Source: Vreelandella boliviensis LC1
Lineage (GTDB): Bacteria; Pseudomonadota; Gammaproteobacteria; Pseudomonadales; Halomonadaceae
Assembly (NCBI RefSeq): GCF_000236035.1
Contig: NZ_JH393258.1
Location: forward strand, 142,051-206,050
Length of the DNA: 64,000 nucleotides
Direction of reading: 5' to 3'
Each line of letters starts with the position of its first letter. Position 1 is the first letter of the stretch. Under the pieces are notes generated by a model. That model was not told the DNA's origin. It worked only from the letters and a program-made list of their open reading frames with translations, and searched no databases. A program made the translations under genes and the position numbers. This document shows, piece by piece, positions 8,906 to 22,589 of this stretch.

Positions 8906-9568
8906 TTAGTGATGAAAGCGCTCCGCTGATTGACGGGCCAATTCGCGAATGCCGTCCCAATCTTCGGCTTCCACCATCGCTTTCGGCGTCAACCAGGAGC
9001 CACCTACACACATCACGTTCGGCAGGGACAGATAAGAGTCTGCATTGTCCACGGTAATGCCGCCGGTAGGACAGAAGCGTGCTTCAGGGATCGGCGCGCC
9101 AAACGCTTTGATGGCTTTGGCACCACCGCTGGATTCCGCCGGGAAGAACTTAAACCGACGATAGCCGTACTGCCAGCCAGTCATCAGCTCAGAAATGGTC
9201 GACACGCCTGGCAGCATCGGCACTGGGCTTTCCACACCATAGCGATAAAGGGCCTCCGTTGCGCCCGGGGTGACAACGAAATCAGCGCCTACCTGCTCGG
9301 CTTGGCGATATTGTGCAGGTGTTAACACGGTACCCACCCCAATGCTGGCACCCGGCAGCGCTTCTTTCATGCGCTTGATGGCGTCCAGGGCGCAATCGGT
9401 GCGCAGGGTAATTTCCAGCACGGTTAAGCCGCCTTCCACCAGCGCGCGCCCTAACGGTACTGCATCTTCCAAGCGCTCAATGGTGATGACCGGAATCACT
9501 TCGGCTTTCAAGCAGATACTATCCAGCTCTGCAGTACGGGTAGAAGGTAACTGTTTATCGATAGTCAT
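8906..9568 (-). CDS. eda: KDPG aldolase (Entner-Doudoroff)
   Basis: The 220-residue class I aldolase cleaves 2-dehydro-3-deoxy-6-phosphogluconate to pyruvate and glyceraldehyde 3-phosphate. Family motifs are VIPVITIE, GLTVLEITLRT (catalytic Glu), IGVGTVLTP, FVVTPGAT and the Schiff-base lysine in RFKFFPAE. The ATG at 9568 is preferred, with GGAGA seven bases upstream; a start at 9586 would add six residues. It is the last gene of zwf-pgl-eda. Edd, which makes its substrate, is absent from the window. Confidence 0.95.
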   Translation of the reverse strand: MTIDKQLPSTRTAELDSICLKAEVIPVITIERLEDAVPLGRALVEGGLTVLEITLRTDCALDAIKRMKEALPGASIGVGTVLTPAQYRQAEQVGADFVVTPGATEALYRYGVESPVPMLPGVSTISELMTGWQYGYRRFKFFPAESSGGAKAIKAFGAPIPEARFCPTGGITVDNADSYLSLPNVMCVGGSWLTPKAMVEAEDWDGIRELARQSAERFHH

Positions 9569-9613
9569 TAGTGAGTCTCCAAGCAACTTATTATTGGCTA
9601 AGCCAGCAAACGA

Positions 9614-10279
9614 TCAAGGCGCCCAGTAAATGGCCAATGGGCAGGTTAAAAAGGCACGAATAGGCAGTTGACGTACATCGTCGCCGTTTAATGCCTTGGC
9701 CAATACGGCGCGTTTATCATCGCCGGTAATATGTAGAATATGCCGCCGCGCCTGATGCAGGCGGTCGGCCGAAAAGGTAATCCGTGGCTGCGGCTGACTA
9801 GGCGTTCTTACCGCCACTAACAATTCGTCCGTGGCGAGCGCCAGGGTCAGTTCAGGACTATCGGGAAACAGTGACGCAGTATGGCCGTCACCGCCCATAC
9901 CCAAAATCACCACGCTGGCGGGCCACGCTAACGATTCCACTTGCTTGGCCACTTCATCTACTCCTTCCTCGGGGGTAGATGAAGTGCAAGTTAACGGTAT
10001 AAAGTTAGCATTGGCCGCCTTTCTCTGTAGCAGATGCTCACGCACCAACTTGGCGTTGCTATCACTGCTCTGCTCGTCTACCCATCGCTCGTCGGCAAGC
10101 GTTACATCTACCCGCTCCCAGGGCAGCGGTTTGGCCGCCAGCGCCTTAAAGAAAGGCACCGGGGTGGAACCACCTGAAACCACCAGTAGGACGCGCTCTT
10201 GGTGGTTTAAGTCGTCGTGCAGCGCCTGAAAAACGGCTTCGGCAAGCTGCTCGGCCAACTGTTGGCGTGCTTGGCTCAT
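9614..10279 (-). CDS. pgl: 6-phosphogluconolactonase
   Basis: The 221-residue DevB/Pgl-type lactonase hydrolyses 6-phosphogluconolactone made by Zwf. Visible family blocks are LVVSGGSTPVPFFKAL near residue 33, DVTLADERWV near residue 58 and ILGMGGDGHTASLFPDS near residue 128. The ATG begins one base after the zwf stop, so translation is coupled, and 45 bases separate it from eda. Control is through the HexR-like sites upstream of zwf. Confidence 0.95.
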   Translation of the reverse strand: MSQARQQLAEQLAEAVFQALHDDLNHQERVLLVVSGGSTPVPFFKALAAKPLPWERVDVTLADERWVDEQSSDSNAKLVREHLLQRKAANANFIPLTCTSSTPEEGVDEVAKQVESLAWPASVVILGMGGDGHTASLFPDSPELTLALATDELLVAVRTPSQPQPRITFSADRLHQARRHILHITGDDKRAVLAKALNGDDVRQLPIRAFLTCPLAIYWAP

Positions 10280-10280
10280 A

Positions 10281-11786
10281 TTAATAATCCTCGTACCAGC
10301 TGCGGCCGTCTTGAGTAATCATGGCGATGGAGGCGACGGGGCCCCAAGAGCCTGCCGGATAGCGGCGCGGCGGTGTGTCGCGTTTTTTCCATCCATCAAT
10401 TAGCTGGTCGCACCAACGCCAGGCGTGTTCGATCTCATCACGGCGGACAAACAGATACTGCTGACCTTTCATGACTTCAAGCAGCAGTCGCTCGTAGGCA
10501 TCGGGTATCCGCGATTTTGGAAATGCATTGTTGAAGTCCAAATGCAGCGGGCCGGGGCGCAGGCGCATGCCTTTATCCAAGCCGCTATCTTTGGTCAACA
10601 CCTGCAGAGCGATCCCTTCTTCCGGCTGCAGACGAATAATCAGCTTATTCGAAGCGATGCCGCGCTGATCCGGATCGAAGATATAATGAGGCTGCTGACG
10701 AAAGTGAATGACGATCTGCGAGAGCTTCTCCGGCATGCGTTTACCGGTGCGCAAGTAGAAAGGCACGCCTGCCCAGCGCCAGTTAGCCACTTCGGTTTTC
10801 ATGGCCACAAAGGTTTCTGTCTGACTCTGAGTGTTGGCGCCCTCTTCTTCTAAATACCCCGGCACCGGCTGGCCATCGCTAGTACCGGCGATATATTGAC
10901 CACGCACCACGTCGCGCCCAAGTGCTTCACCCACAAACGGCTTGAGTGCTTTCAGCACCTTCACCTTCTCATCGCGAATAGCATCGGCGTCCAGATTAGA
11001 AGGCGGATCCATAGCGATTAAGCACAGCAACTGCAGCAAGTGGTTTTGCACCATATCGCGTAGCTGGCCCGCCTCATCGAAATAGCCCCAGCGCCCTTCG
11101 ATACCTACCTTTTCGGCAACGGTAATCTCCACATGGGAGATGTTGTTCTGGTTCCACTGGGTGCCAAACAGTGGGTTGGCAAAACGTAGTGCAATCAGGT
11201 TCTGTACGGTCTCTTTGCCCAAATAGTGGTCGATACGGTAAATCCGCGATTCGGGGAATACTCCACCGATGGCGTCGTTAATTTCAATGGATGAGTGCAA
11301 GTCGTAGCCGATGGGTTTTTCAACCACCACGCGGGTCTCATCGTCCAGACTTTTACTGGCCTGCAGGTGACGGCAGATATCGCCATAAATAGGCGCACCG
11401 ACGGAAAGATAGACCACCATGGGGCGCGGTGAACCTTTCCGCCACTGACGAATAGCGTCGTACCCTTCAACGCTGGAAAAATCGAGTTTTAAGTAATCCA
11501 AGCGGGCAAGAAAACGTTCGAGGCTCTGCTTATCCTGTTCGTTACTTTTTAGCCGTTTTTGCAGCGCGTCGTTAACCATTTTGCGAAATGACGCTGCGTC
11601 GTGCTCATGGCGAGCCAGCCCCATAATGCGGGTGCTTTCAGGCATCAAACCTTCGCGATCAAGATGGTATAAGGCAGGAAATAACTTGCGCATGGCAAGA
11701 TCACCCAGCGCCCCAAACAGCGCTAAATCAATAGCGTGATTCGGATCACCCAGCGGTGCACCTTGGGAAGCAGTGGACTGGCTCAT
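10281..11786 (-). CDS. zwf: Glucose-6-phosphate 1-dehydrogenase
   Basis: The 501-residue enzyme oxidises glucose 6-phosphate to the lactone with NAD(P)+. It has the N-terminal nucleotide fold ([17 protein letters not shown] near residue 25), the catalytic motif RIDHYLGKE near residue 182 and the EKP coenzyme-site motif. AGGAG precedes the ATG. Two 15-bp HexR-type palindromes lie 31-45 and 86-100 bases upstream of the start. The gene heads the zwf-pgl-eda operon that feeds the Entner-Doudoroff route. Confidence 0.97.
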   Translation of the reverse strand: MSQSTASQGAPLGDPNHAIDLALFGALGDLAMRKLFPALYHLDREGLMPESTRIMGLARHEHDAASFRKMVNDALQKRLKSNEQDKQSLERFLARLDYLKLDFSSVEGYDAIRQWRKGSPRPMVVYLSVGAPIYGDICRHLQASKSLDDETRVVVEKPIGYDLHSSIEINDAIGGVFPESRIYRIDHYLGKETVQNLIALRFANPLFGTQWNQNNISHVEITVAEKVGIEGRWGYFDEAGQLRDMVQNHLLQLLCLIAMDPPSNLDADAIRDEKVKVLKALKPFVGEALGRDVVRGQYIAGTSDGQPVPGYLEEEGANTQSQTETFVAMKTEVANWRWAGVPFYLRTGKRMPEKLSQIVIHFRQQPHYIFDPDQRGIASNKLIIRLQPEEGIALQVLTKDSGLDKGMRLRPGPLHLDFNNAFPKSRIPDAYERLLLEVMKGQQYLFVRRDEIEHAWRWCDQLIDGWKKRDTPPRRYPAGSWGPVASIAMITQDGRSWYEDY

Positions 11787-11816
11787 CTTCGCTCCTATTT
11801 ATAATTAGGCATCTAA

Positions 11817-11831
11817 TGTAGTTAGATTACC
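11817..11831. promoter_or_regulatory. HexR-type operator 1 before zwf
   Basis: TGTAGTTAGATTACC fits the HexR consensus known from gammaproteobacteria (TGTAATTAAATTACA, with R at position 5) except near the ends and centre. It lies 31-45 bases before the zwf start. Confidence 0.6.
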
Positions 11832-11871
11832 TAAAATCTACCGTAAAGGGGGCATTATACGCAATTATTCG

Positions 11872-11886
11872 TGTAATTTTACTACA
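11872..11886. promoter_or_regulatory. HexR-type operator 2 before zwf
   Basis: TGTAATTTTACTACA is a near-perfect 15-bp match to the HexR consensus. Its centre is 55 bp from site 1, close to five helical turns, so two dimers could sit on the same face of the DNA. Confidence 0.7.
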
Positions 11887-12027
11887 AAATAACCACGCCT
11901 GCTGCTCTTTCAACGCATACTCCACTTCCCCCTCATGCCATATTTTCACTTTTACTCTACGCCTTTTACGTGCGCCACTACTACGCCCCCTAAGGAGGAG
12001 ACGAGCTTGGTCATAATTAGCCACTAC

Positions 12028-12064
<37 letters not shown>

Positions 12065-12182
12065 GGTTATTATTCAATGGCATTTTTGTCAGGCCACGAC
12101 TTACTGCCACGCTCTGCATCAGTAGAGGCACGTTTAGTTTATGACCGGTTAAGCGTTAATCAATGCTATTAAAAAGTGTTAC

Positions 12183-12207
12183 AAAAAGCCCGCGACGTAT
12201 CGCGGGC
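12183..12207 (-). terminator. Terminator of the lamB-like porin gene
   Basis: An 8-bp perfect stem (GCCCGCGA and TCGCGGGC around a 4-base loop) at 12188-12207 is followed on the minus strand by five T residues. It lies about 50 bases past the porin stop. Confidence 0.85.
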
Positions 12208-12253
12208 AAAGTGCATTGGAGAAGAAACAGTTAAATCAAGCTACTCACACCGG

Positions 12254-13786
<1,533 letters not shown>

Positions 13787-13806
13787 CTATTTATAAGCGC
13801 TTTTAT

Positions 13807-13820
13807 CTAAATCGATTAAG
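13807..13820. promoter_or_regulatory. LacI-type operator near lamB
   Basis: CTAAATCGATTAAG differs by one base from the perfect palindrome found twice more in this gap. It lies 54-67 bases upstream of the lamB start. Confidence 0.65.
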
Positions 13821-13954
13821 ATCGAATCGAAAACACTTTCCCTTTCACAGCTTCCCTACCCAGGCAGTACTGCCTTACTAAGTCACTTACCTTGAGCTCG
13901 CTGGCTTGAAGCCGCGCACCTGAGGGCAAGGTGCTTAAGGAAAGAGAGCCAGAA

Positions 13955-13968
13955 CTTAATCGATTAAG
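13955..13968. promoter_or_regulatory. Central LacI-type operator of the alpha-glucoside region
   Basis: CTTAATCGATTAAG is a perfect 14-bp palindrome, part of an 18-bp perfect one (AACTTAATCGATTAAGTT, 13953-13970). The central CG is typical of LacI-family operators. The likely binder is the LacI regulator at 20315-21364. Confidence 0.75.
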
Positions 13969-14109
13969 TTACTTATTGCCAACGCCTGGATGCTAATTAA
14001 CGACTAATGTCTAAGGAACGATTTTATTTAGTGAAAACTGAATAATACCCGTTAGACAAAAGTCGCTATTGAATTTTTCCAGCCCAAGCGGCTAACTAAG
14101 CGGCACAAT

Positions 14110-14123
14110 CTTAATCGATTAAG
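14110..14123. promoter_or_regulatory. LacI-type operator before the ABC operon
   Basis: CTTAATCGATTAAG is identical to the central site at 13955. It lies 89-102 bases before the binding-protein start, placing it at the operon promoter. Confidence 0.75.
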
Positions 14124-14211
14124 AAGACGTTTAAAGTATCGATTGGTTAGCTATTAAACGCTGATTTTGCTGCAGCATCATCCACAACAATAAACATCGA
14201 GGTACGCCGTT

Positions 14212-15483
<1,272 letters not shown>

Positions 15484-15497
15484 CCCGGGAGCCTTCC

Positions 15498-16481
15498 ATG
15501 CAAACCTCCATCAAGCACGATGACGCGCCCGGCGAGGCGCGTTCACTCACCACCAAGCCGCGCCGGGGTACCAAGGTACGCCGCCAGCGGGTAAAAGCCG
15601 CCTGGCTTTTTTTAGCCCCAATGCTGATTGCGTTAACCCTGGTGGCTGGTTGGCCGCTGGTGCGCACCTTTTTTCTCAGCTTTACCGATGCGTCGCTATC
15701 GGATATGGGTGCCGCCAACCTGATTGGCTTTGAGAATTACCTCGTCTATGACGATGGCCGCTGGTATGGAGTACTGGCCGACTCGGTGTGGTGGCAGTCA
15801 GTATGGAATACCGTCTACTTCTCGGTGGTGTCGGTATCGCTGGAAGTGGTTTTCGGGGTCATTGTCGCGCTAATTTTGAACGCCGAATTTAAGGGCCGCG
15901 TCATCGTGCGCGCTGCGGTGCTGATTCCGTGGGCAATTCCCACCATTGTCTCTGCGCAAATGTGGGCGTGGATGCTCAACGACCAGTTCGGCATTATCAA
16001 CCACCTACTGATGAACGTGGGCATTATCGATGCCCCCATCGCTTGGACGGCCAACGCCACCTACTCCATGTGGGCGGTGATTATGGTCGATGTGTGGAAA
16101 ACCATCCCCTTTGTGGCATTGCTGGTGCTTGCTGCCTTGCAAATGCTGCCCAAGGATTGCTACGAGGCCGCCGAAGTAGACGGCATCCATCCGATACGGG
16201 TGTTCTTCAGGGTCACCCTGCCGTTGATTACCCCGGCGCTTATGGTGGCGGTGATCTTCCGCCTGCTGGATGCGCTACGCGTCTTCGACGTTATTTACGT
16301 CCTGACCTCTAATTCCACCAGCACTATGTCGATGTCGGTCTATGCCCGCCAGCAGTTGGTCGAATTCCAGGATGTCGGTTACGGCAGCGCTGCCTCCACC
16401 CTGCTGTTCTTAATTATTGCTCTGGCCACCGTGGCTTATCTCTACGTTGGGCGTAAACAAATCCAATTGGGAGGTGACTGA
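15498..16481 (+). CDS. ABC alpha-glucoside permease (ThuF/MalF type)
   Basis: The 327-residue permease has a basic cytoplasmic N-terminus (residues about 15-35), around six membrane segments and the EAA loop YEAAEVDGIHPIRVFFRVTLP near residues 230-250. It forms the channel with the next gene product. It starts 14 bases after the binding-protein stop, and its stop overlaps the next start (TGATG), so the genes are tightly coupled. Confidence 0.92.
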   Translation: MQTSIKHDDAPGEARSLTTKPRRGTKVRRQRVKAAWLFLAPMLIALTLVAGWPLVRTFFLSFTDASLSDMGAANLIGFENYLVYDDGRWYGVLADSVWWQSVWNTVYFSVVSVSLEVVFGVIVALILNAEFKGRVIVRAAVLIPWAIPTIVSAQMWAWMLNDQFGIINHLLMNVGIIDAPIAWTANATYSMWAVIMVDVWKTIPFVALLVLAALQMLPKDCYEAAEVDGIHPIRVFFRVTLPLITPALMVAVIFRLLDALRVFDVIYVLTSNSTSTMSMSVYARQQLVEFQDVGYGSAASTLLFLIIALATVAYLYVGRKQIQLGGD

Positions 16482-17323
16482 TGACAACTCGTCAACTGGG
16501 TAAAATTGCCAAGCGTATCGGTTTTTGGGCGTTAATTATCCTGATCATGCTATACGCCGTGTTCCCCTTCTACTACGCGGTAGTCACCTCGTTAAAGCCC
16601 TCTAGCGATCTGTTTCGGGTTGAGCTGTGGCCGTCTTCGTGGAACCTCGATAACTACGTCCATATCTTTAGCCAAACCAGCTTTCTACGCGCTATTTTTA
16701 ACTCAATCGTAGTGGCATTTAGCGTGGTTTTTATCGCCCTGCTGTTTGGTCTTACCGCCTCTTACGCCCTTGGCCGAGTCCGCTTTCGCGGGCGCTCTAC
16801 GGTACTGCTAGTGATCCTGGGTGTATCCATGTTTCCCCAGGTGGCGGTGCTCTCCGGGCTGTTTGAAGTAATTCGCTCGTTAAACCTCTATAACAATCCC
16901 GCAGGGCTAATTTTAAGCTACACCATTTTCACCCTGCCCTTCACGGTATGGGTGCTGACCACCTTTATGAAGCAACTTCCCATGGAGCTGGAAGAGGCCG
17001 CCATTATGGATGGTGCCACTCCTTGGGTGACGCTCACCAAGGTATTTCTGCCGCTTATGTGGCCCGCCATGGCGACCACCGGTCTGCTGGCATTTATCGC
17101 CGCTTGGAATGAGTTTCTGTTTGCTCTCACCTTCACTCTCACGGACACCCAGCGCACGGTGCCCGTCGCCATTGCGTTGCTGTCAGGCGGCAGCGCCTAC
17201 GAACTGCCCTGGGGGCCGATTATGGCCGCGTCTGTGGTGGTCACGGTGCCGCTGGTCGTATTAGTGATTATCTTCCAGCGCCGCATTGTGTCAGGCCTTA
17301 CCGCAGGTGCCGTTAAAGGCTAA
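16481..17323 (+). CDS. ABC alpha-glucoside permease (ThuG/MalG type)
   Basis: The 280-residue inner membrane permease has about six hydrophobic segments, the EAA loop ELEEAAIMDGATPWVTLTK near residues 168-188 and the TAGAVKG C-terminus. GGAGGTGAC lies upstream of the overlapping ATG. It shares its general plan with the permease at 1463-2305, showing two related transporter systems in one window. Confidence 0.92.
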   Translation: MTTRQLGKIAKRIGFWALIILIMLYAVFPFYYAVVTSLKPSSDLFRVELWPSSWNLDNYVHIFSQTSFLRAIFNSIVVAFSVVFIALLFGLTASYALGRVRFRGRSTVLLVILGVSMFPQVAVLSGLFEVIRSLNLYNNPAGLILSYTIFTLPFTVWVLTTFMKQLPMELEEAAIMDGATPWVTLTKVFLPLMWPAMATTGLLAFIAAWNEFLFALTFTLTDTQRTVPVAIALLSGGSAYELPWGPIMAASVVVTVPLVVLVIIFQRRIVSGLTAGAVKG

Positions 17324-17332
17324 GGATTTTTT

Positions 17333-18979
<1,647 letters not shown>

Positions 18980-19041
18980 CCATACAAAACAACAGGCCGG
19001 CCCAACGCGAGTAAAGCAGTGAGGTCGGCAAGGAGTCACCC

Positions 19042-20148
19042 ATGGCCAGTGTAACGCTTAGCAAGATCAACAAAGTGTTTGGCAGCGATCACATTATTAA
19101 CGATGTGGATTTACATATAGGCGACGGCGAATTTGTGGTGTTCGTTGGCCCTTCCGGCTGCGGCAAGTCGACCCTTTTGCGCCTGATCGCTGGTTTGGAA
19201 TCGATTAGCGATGGCGACCTGCGCATGGACGACACCGTGGTCAATGACTTGCCACCGCGGGAACGCGGGGTGGGCATGGTGTTTCAATCCTATGCGCTTT
19301 ACCCGCACATGACCGTTTACGACAACATGGCGTTTGGCCTGAAACTGGCTAAAACCGCTAAAGAGACGGTGCACGAGCGGGTCATGAGCACAGCCAAGAT
19401 TTTGCAGCTTGAAGAACTTCTGCACCGTAAGCCCAAAGCGCTTTCCGGCGGCCAGCGCCAGCGGGTGGCCATGGGCCGAGCCATGGCGCGTGAACCGCGC
19501 ATACTGCTGTTTGATGAGCCGCTCTCCAACCTGGACGCCTCGCTGCGGGTGCAAATGCGCAACGAGATCGCCCGGCTGCATCACCGTCTCGGTTCCACTA
19601 TGATTTACGTGACCCACGACCAGGTGGAAGCCATGACCCTGGCCGACAAAATCGTGGTGCTTAACGGCGGCTACGTCGAGCAGGTCGGTAGCCCCCACGA
19701 GCTTTATCAGCGCCCAGCGACGAAATTTGTTGCCGGGTTTATGGGCTCACCGACCATGAACTTTATGCCCGCAGAGTTGCTCGCTGGCGATGCCAACGGT
19801 TGCCGCGTGCGGGCCACAGGCATCGGTGAACTCGCCCTACCCCAGGATGCCCAACAACGGCAAAGCGGTGAAGCGCTGACGCTTGGCATTCGCCCCGAGC
19901 ATCTATGCTTAGCGGCGCCCACTGATGGCAACTGCTTTGATATCGTCAACGTCGAGTACTTAGGCAATGAGGTTTACGTCTACCTTGAGCCCAAACAGGG
20001 CGATACGCTACTGATCCATCGCAGCGAAGCGCCCAGCCAATGGAAGGAAGGTCAGCAGGTGTCATTGGCAGCGGAGTGGGAAAAAGTCCACTTGTTTGAT
20101 GACAGCGGTACGGCGCTGAAATTAGCGGAACAGCAGGCAGCCGCTTAA
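19042..20148 (+). CDS. ABC transporter ATP-binding protein (MalK/UgpC/AglK type)
   Basis: The 368-residue ATPase has Walker A (GPSGCGKST near residue 38), the signature LSGGQRQRVAMGRA near residue 134, Walker B (ILLFDEPLSNLD) and the H-loop THD. The C-terminal third is the TOBE/regulatory region with GIRPEHL. It powers the preceding importer and ends the operon. MalK-type subunits are often shared, so it may also serve the permeases at 573-2305, whose own ATPase is not in the window. Confidence 0.94.
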   Translation: MASVTLSKINKVFGSDHIINDVDLHIGDGEFVVFVGPSGCGKSTLLRLIAGLESISDGDLRMDDTVVNDLPPRERGVGMVFQSYALYPHMTVYDNMAFGLKLAKTAKETVHERVMSTAKILQLEELLHRKPKALSGGQRQRVAMGRAMAREPRILLFDEPLSNLDASLRVQMRNEIARLHHRLGSTMIYVTHDQVEAMTLADKIVVLNGGYVEQVGSPHELYQRPATKFVAGFMGSPTMNFMPAELLAGDANGCRVRATGIGELALPQDAQQRQSGEALTLGIRPEHLCLAAPTDGNCFDIVNVEYLGNEVYVYLEPKQGDTLLIHRSEAPSQWKEGQQVSLAAEWEKVHLFDDSGTALKLAEQQAAA

Positions 20149-20178
20149 TTCACGAGACAACCAAGATACCCGCATTAA

Positions 20179-20250
20179 CGACCCGCTGTGTGTGCCTAAC
20201 CTCCCCTTCGCTTATCATGGGGAGTGGCAGCACCCAGCGGGTCGATTTTA
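20179..20250 (+). terminator. Long hairpin after the alpha-glucoside operon
   Basis: CGACCCGCTG (20179-20188) pairs perfectly with CAGCGGGTCG (20235-20244) and is followed by ATTTTAT. The 46-base loop contains a second CCCC/GGGG stem. It fits an end-of-operon terminator, though the loop is unusually long. Confidence 0.55.
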
Positions 20251-20314
20251 TCTAACGCGCCTTTTAAATAGCGAAGTCTTCAATTATTAAAAAATAGCCT
20301 GCTAAGGACACATT

Positions 20315-21364
20315 GTGACTGATCAGCGCCGAATGACACTCAAGGATCTTGCCCAGGAACTCAACGTCTCCACGGCGACGATTTCCAATGCTTTTAATCG
20401 TCCGGATCAACTCTCCCCCGCCCTGCGCGAACGAATACTCAAGCAGGCCAAACAGCTGGGGTACAGCGGCCCTGACGCCAAAGCACGCAGCCTGCGCACT
20501 GGCCGCTCGCGGATTATTGCGGTGATTCTTGCCGAAAGCCTTACCTACAGTTTGAACGATGCCGTGGCCAGCGAGTTTCTTTCTGGGGTCGCCGAAGTCC
20601 TCGATGCCCATGGGCACACACTGCTACTACTGCCGGGGCGTGGCCACGCCTCCCAACCGCCGGGCTCGGCCAATATCGCCGATGGCTTTATCGTCTATGG
20701 GCTAATGCCCAACAATAAACTGCTCGATGAACTGCCTGCCCAGCGTAATTTGGTGTCCGTTGATTTTGATATAGAAGGCTGCCCAACGGTACATATCGAC
20801 GATACCGCCGCCAGCTATAAAATCGCCCAGCATGCGCTGAGCCATCTGCCCAAACGCCCGGCGATTATCAACCTGCGCTTGACCAAAGAGGCCTGCAACG
20901 GCCGCGTGACGCCTGAACACACCCTGCTACCCCCTACCAGTACGATCAGCCGCGCACGACTGGAGGGATTTCACGCCGCGCTTCAAGAGCGCGCGATGGA
21001 TACGGAGCAGGTGCCGCTATGGAATATCGAGGAGAATACCTTTGAGGTGTGTTCGCCGGTAATTGCCGAGATTCTCGACCAGCCCATCGAACAGCGGCCA
21101 GACCTGCTGCTGTGCATGTCTGACCGCATTGCGCTGACGGCGCTAACCCTCGCCGAACAGCGCGGTATTCGAGTACCGGAAGAGCTACGCATTACGGGCT
21201 TTGATGGTATTGCCGAAGGGCAGTACCGCGCACCGCGTTTAACCACGGTACGCCAGGATAGCGGGGATAAGGGGCGGATCGCAGCACAGATGATTCTAGG
21301 TCGCGTGCCCCTCGCCCAACAGCTGCTGCAAACGGAGCTGCTGCTGGGCGATACCTGCCCTTAG
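20315..21364 (+). CDS. LacI family transcriptional regulator of the alpha-glucoside genes
   Basis: The 349-residue protein starts at GTG with AAGGA upstream. The N-terminal helix-turn-helix (LAQELNVSTATISNAFNRP, with hinge around residues 45-60) is followed by a periplasmic-binding-like sugar sensor domain ending in ITGFDGI and RLTTVRQD, both typical of LacI members. It likely represses the lamB and ABC promoters by binding the three AATCGATT palindromes at 13.8-14.1 kb and releases them with the sugar ligand. Its stop lies seven bases from the convergent gap stop. Confidence 0.87.
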   Translation: MTDQRRMTLKDLAQELNVSTATISNAFNRPDQLSPALRERILKQAKQLGYSGPDAKARSLRTGRSRIIAVILAESLTYSLNDAVASEFLSGVAEVLDAHGHTLLLLPGRGHASQPPGSANIADGFIVYGLMPNNKLLDELPAQRNLVSVDFDIEGCPTVHIDDTAASYKIAQHALSHLPKRPAIINLRLTKEACNGRVTPEHTLLPPTSTISRARLEGFHAALQERAMDTEQVPLWNIEENTFEVCSPVIAEILDQPIEQRPDLLLCMSDRIALTALTLAEQRGIRVPEELRITGFDGIAEGQYRAPRLTTVRQDSGDKGRIAAQMILGRVPLAQQLLQTELLLGDTCP

Positions 21365-21371
21365 GAAGGCG

Positions 21372-22376
21372 TTATTTAGCCGTCGCCTGCATCGCCAGCG
21401 CGGTATCCAGCATACGGTTGGAGAAGCCCCACTCGTTGTCGTACCAGGCCATGATTTTGACCAGACGGCCATTCACGCGGGTGTGGTTGGCATCAAAGGT
21501 CGACGAATTGGCATCGTGATTGAAGTCGATAGAGACCAATGGTTCGGCATTCACTGCCAATACCGGCGAGTTGGCGGCAGCCTTCTCGACAATGGCATTG
21601 ATCTCTTCTTTAGTGGTATCGCGTCCGGCAGTAAACGTGAGATCCACCAGCGAGACGTTGATCACCGGCACACGAACCGCCAAACCATCGAACTTGCCCG
21701 CCAGCTCCGGCAATACGATACCTACCGCCGCGGCAGCGCCGGTTTTAGTCGGGATCATCGAGTGGGTGGCACTGCGCGCCCGGTAGGGGTCAGTGTGGTA
21801 AACATCCGACAGGTTTTGATCATTGGTGTAAGCGTGCACGGTGGTCATCAACCCGTTTTCGATACCCACAACATCGTTTATGGCTTTCGCTACTGGCGCC
21901 AAGCAGTTGGTGGTGCAAGACGCGTTAGAGACAACGGTATCTTCAGCGGTCAGCACACCTTCATTGACACCATAAACGATCATCGCATCGGCATCCGGGC
22001 TGGGAGCAGAAATCAGCACGCGCTTGGCACCCGCTTCAATATGCTTGGCCGCCGCCGCACGCTTGGTGAACAACCCAGTGCACTCCATTACCAGATCAAT
22101 ATTCATTGCTGACCACGGCAGTTGCGCTGGATCCCGCTCTGAAGAGATGGCAATACGATCGCCATCCACCGTGATACTCTCGGCATCATGTTCTACTTTA
22201 AAAGGAAAGTGGCCATGCACGGTGTCGTGACGCAGCAGGTGGGAATTTAGCGAGGGATCGCCTAGATCGTTAATGGCAACCACCTGAACGCGGTCACGGT
22301 AGCTGTTTTCGTAGAGGGCGCGCAGCACATTGCGGCCAATACGGCCAAATCCGTTAATCGCAACTCTTATTGTCAT
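21372..22376 (-). CDS. gap: Type I glyceraldehyde-3-phosphate dehydrogenase
   Basis: The 334-residue enzyme has the NAD-binding start [10 protein letters not shown], the catalytic site [12 protein letters not shown] (Cys near residue 153) and the C-terminal [12 protein letters not shown]. It converts glyceraldehyde 3-phosphate, the product of both DgoA and Eda, to 1,3-bisphosphoglycerate. GAGGAG precedes the ATG. It is divergent from pyk, and HexR-like palindromes lie between them. Whether it runs in the glycolytic or gluconeogenic direction is not visible from sequence. Confidence 0.96.
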   Translation of the reverse strand: MTIRVAINGFGRIGRNVLRALYENSYRDRVQVVAINDLGDPSLNSHLLRHDTVHGHFPFKVEHDAESITVDGDRIAISSERDPAQLPWSAMNIDLVMECTGLFTKRAAAAKHIEAGAKRVLISAPSPDADAMIVYGVNEGVLTAEDTVVSNASCTTNCLAPVAKAINDVVGIENGLMTTVHAYTNDQNLSDVYHTDPYRARSATHSMIPTKTGAAAAVGIVLPELAGKFDGLAVRVPVINVSLVDLTFTAGRDTTKEEINAIVEKAAANSPVLAVNAEPLVSIDFNHDANSSTFDANHTRVNGRLVKIMAWYDNEWGFSNRMLDTALAMQATAK

Positions 22377-22414
22377 GATAGCTCCTCAATTGACCAGTAA
22401 TAATGAGAGGTACT

Positions 22415-22435
22415 TTTAGTAAAAAAATTACTAAA
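22415..22435. promoter_or_regulatory. HexR-like variant palindrome before gap
   Basis: TTTAGTAA and TTACTAAA form a perfect inverted repeat around AAAAA, 39-59 bases before the gap start. The half-sites match HexR (TAGTAA/TTACTA) but the spacing is about three bases longer than in the other sites, so binding is less certain. Confidence 0.4.
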
Positions 22436-22508
22436 AATACGTATTTAAGCGTCATGAGGCCGATAAATAGCGTTTTAACCGCCCCAAAAGGCTAGTAGAA
22501 ATCCAATA

Positions 22509-22523
22509 TGTAGTAAAATTACT
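22509..22523. promoter_or_regulatory. HexR-type operator before pyk
   Basis: TGTAGTAAAATTACT differs from the HexR consensus mainly in its last base. It lies 67-81 bases before the pyk GTG, in the gap-pyk divergent region. Confidence 0.7.
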
Positions 22524-22589
22524 ATATAAACGCTATCGTAGTCCAATACTAAATTGCCAACAATACCCTTGTATAAGGAGAGCGCTCTC

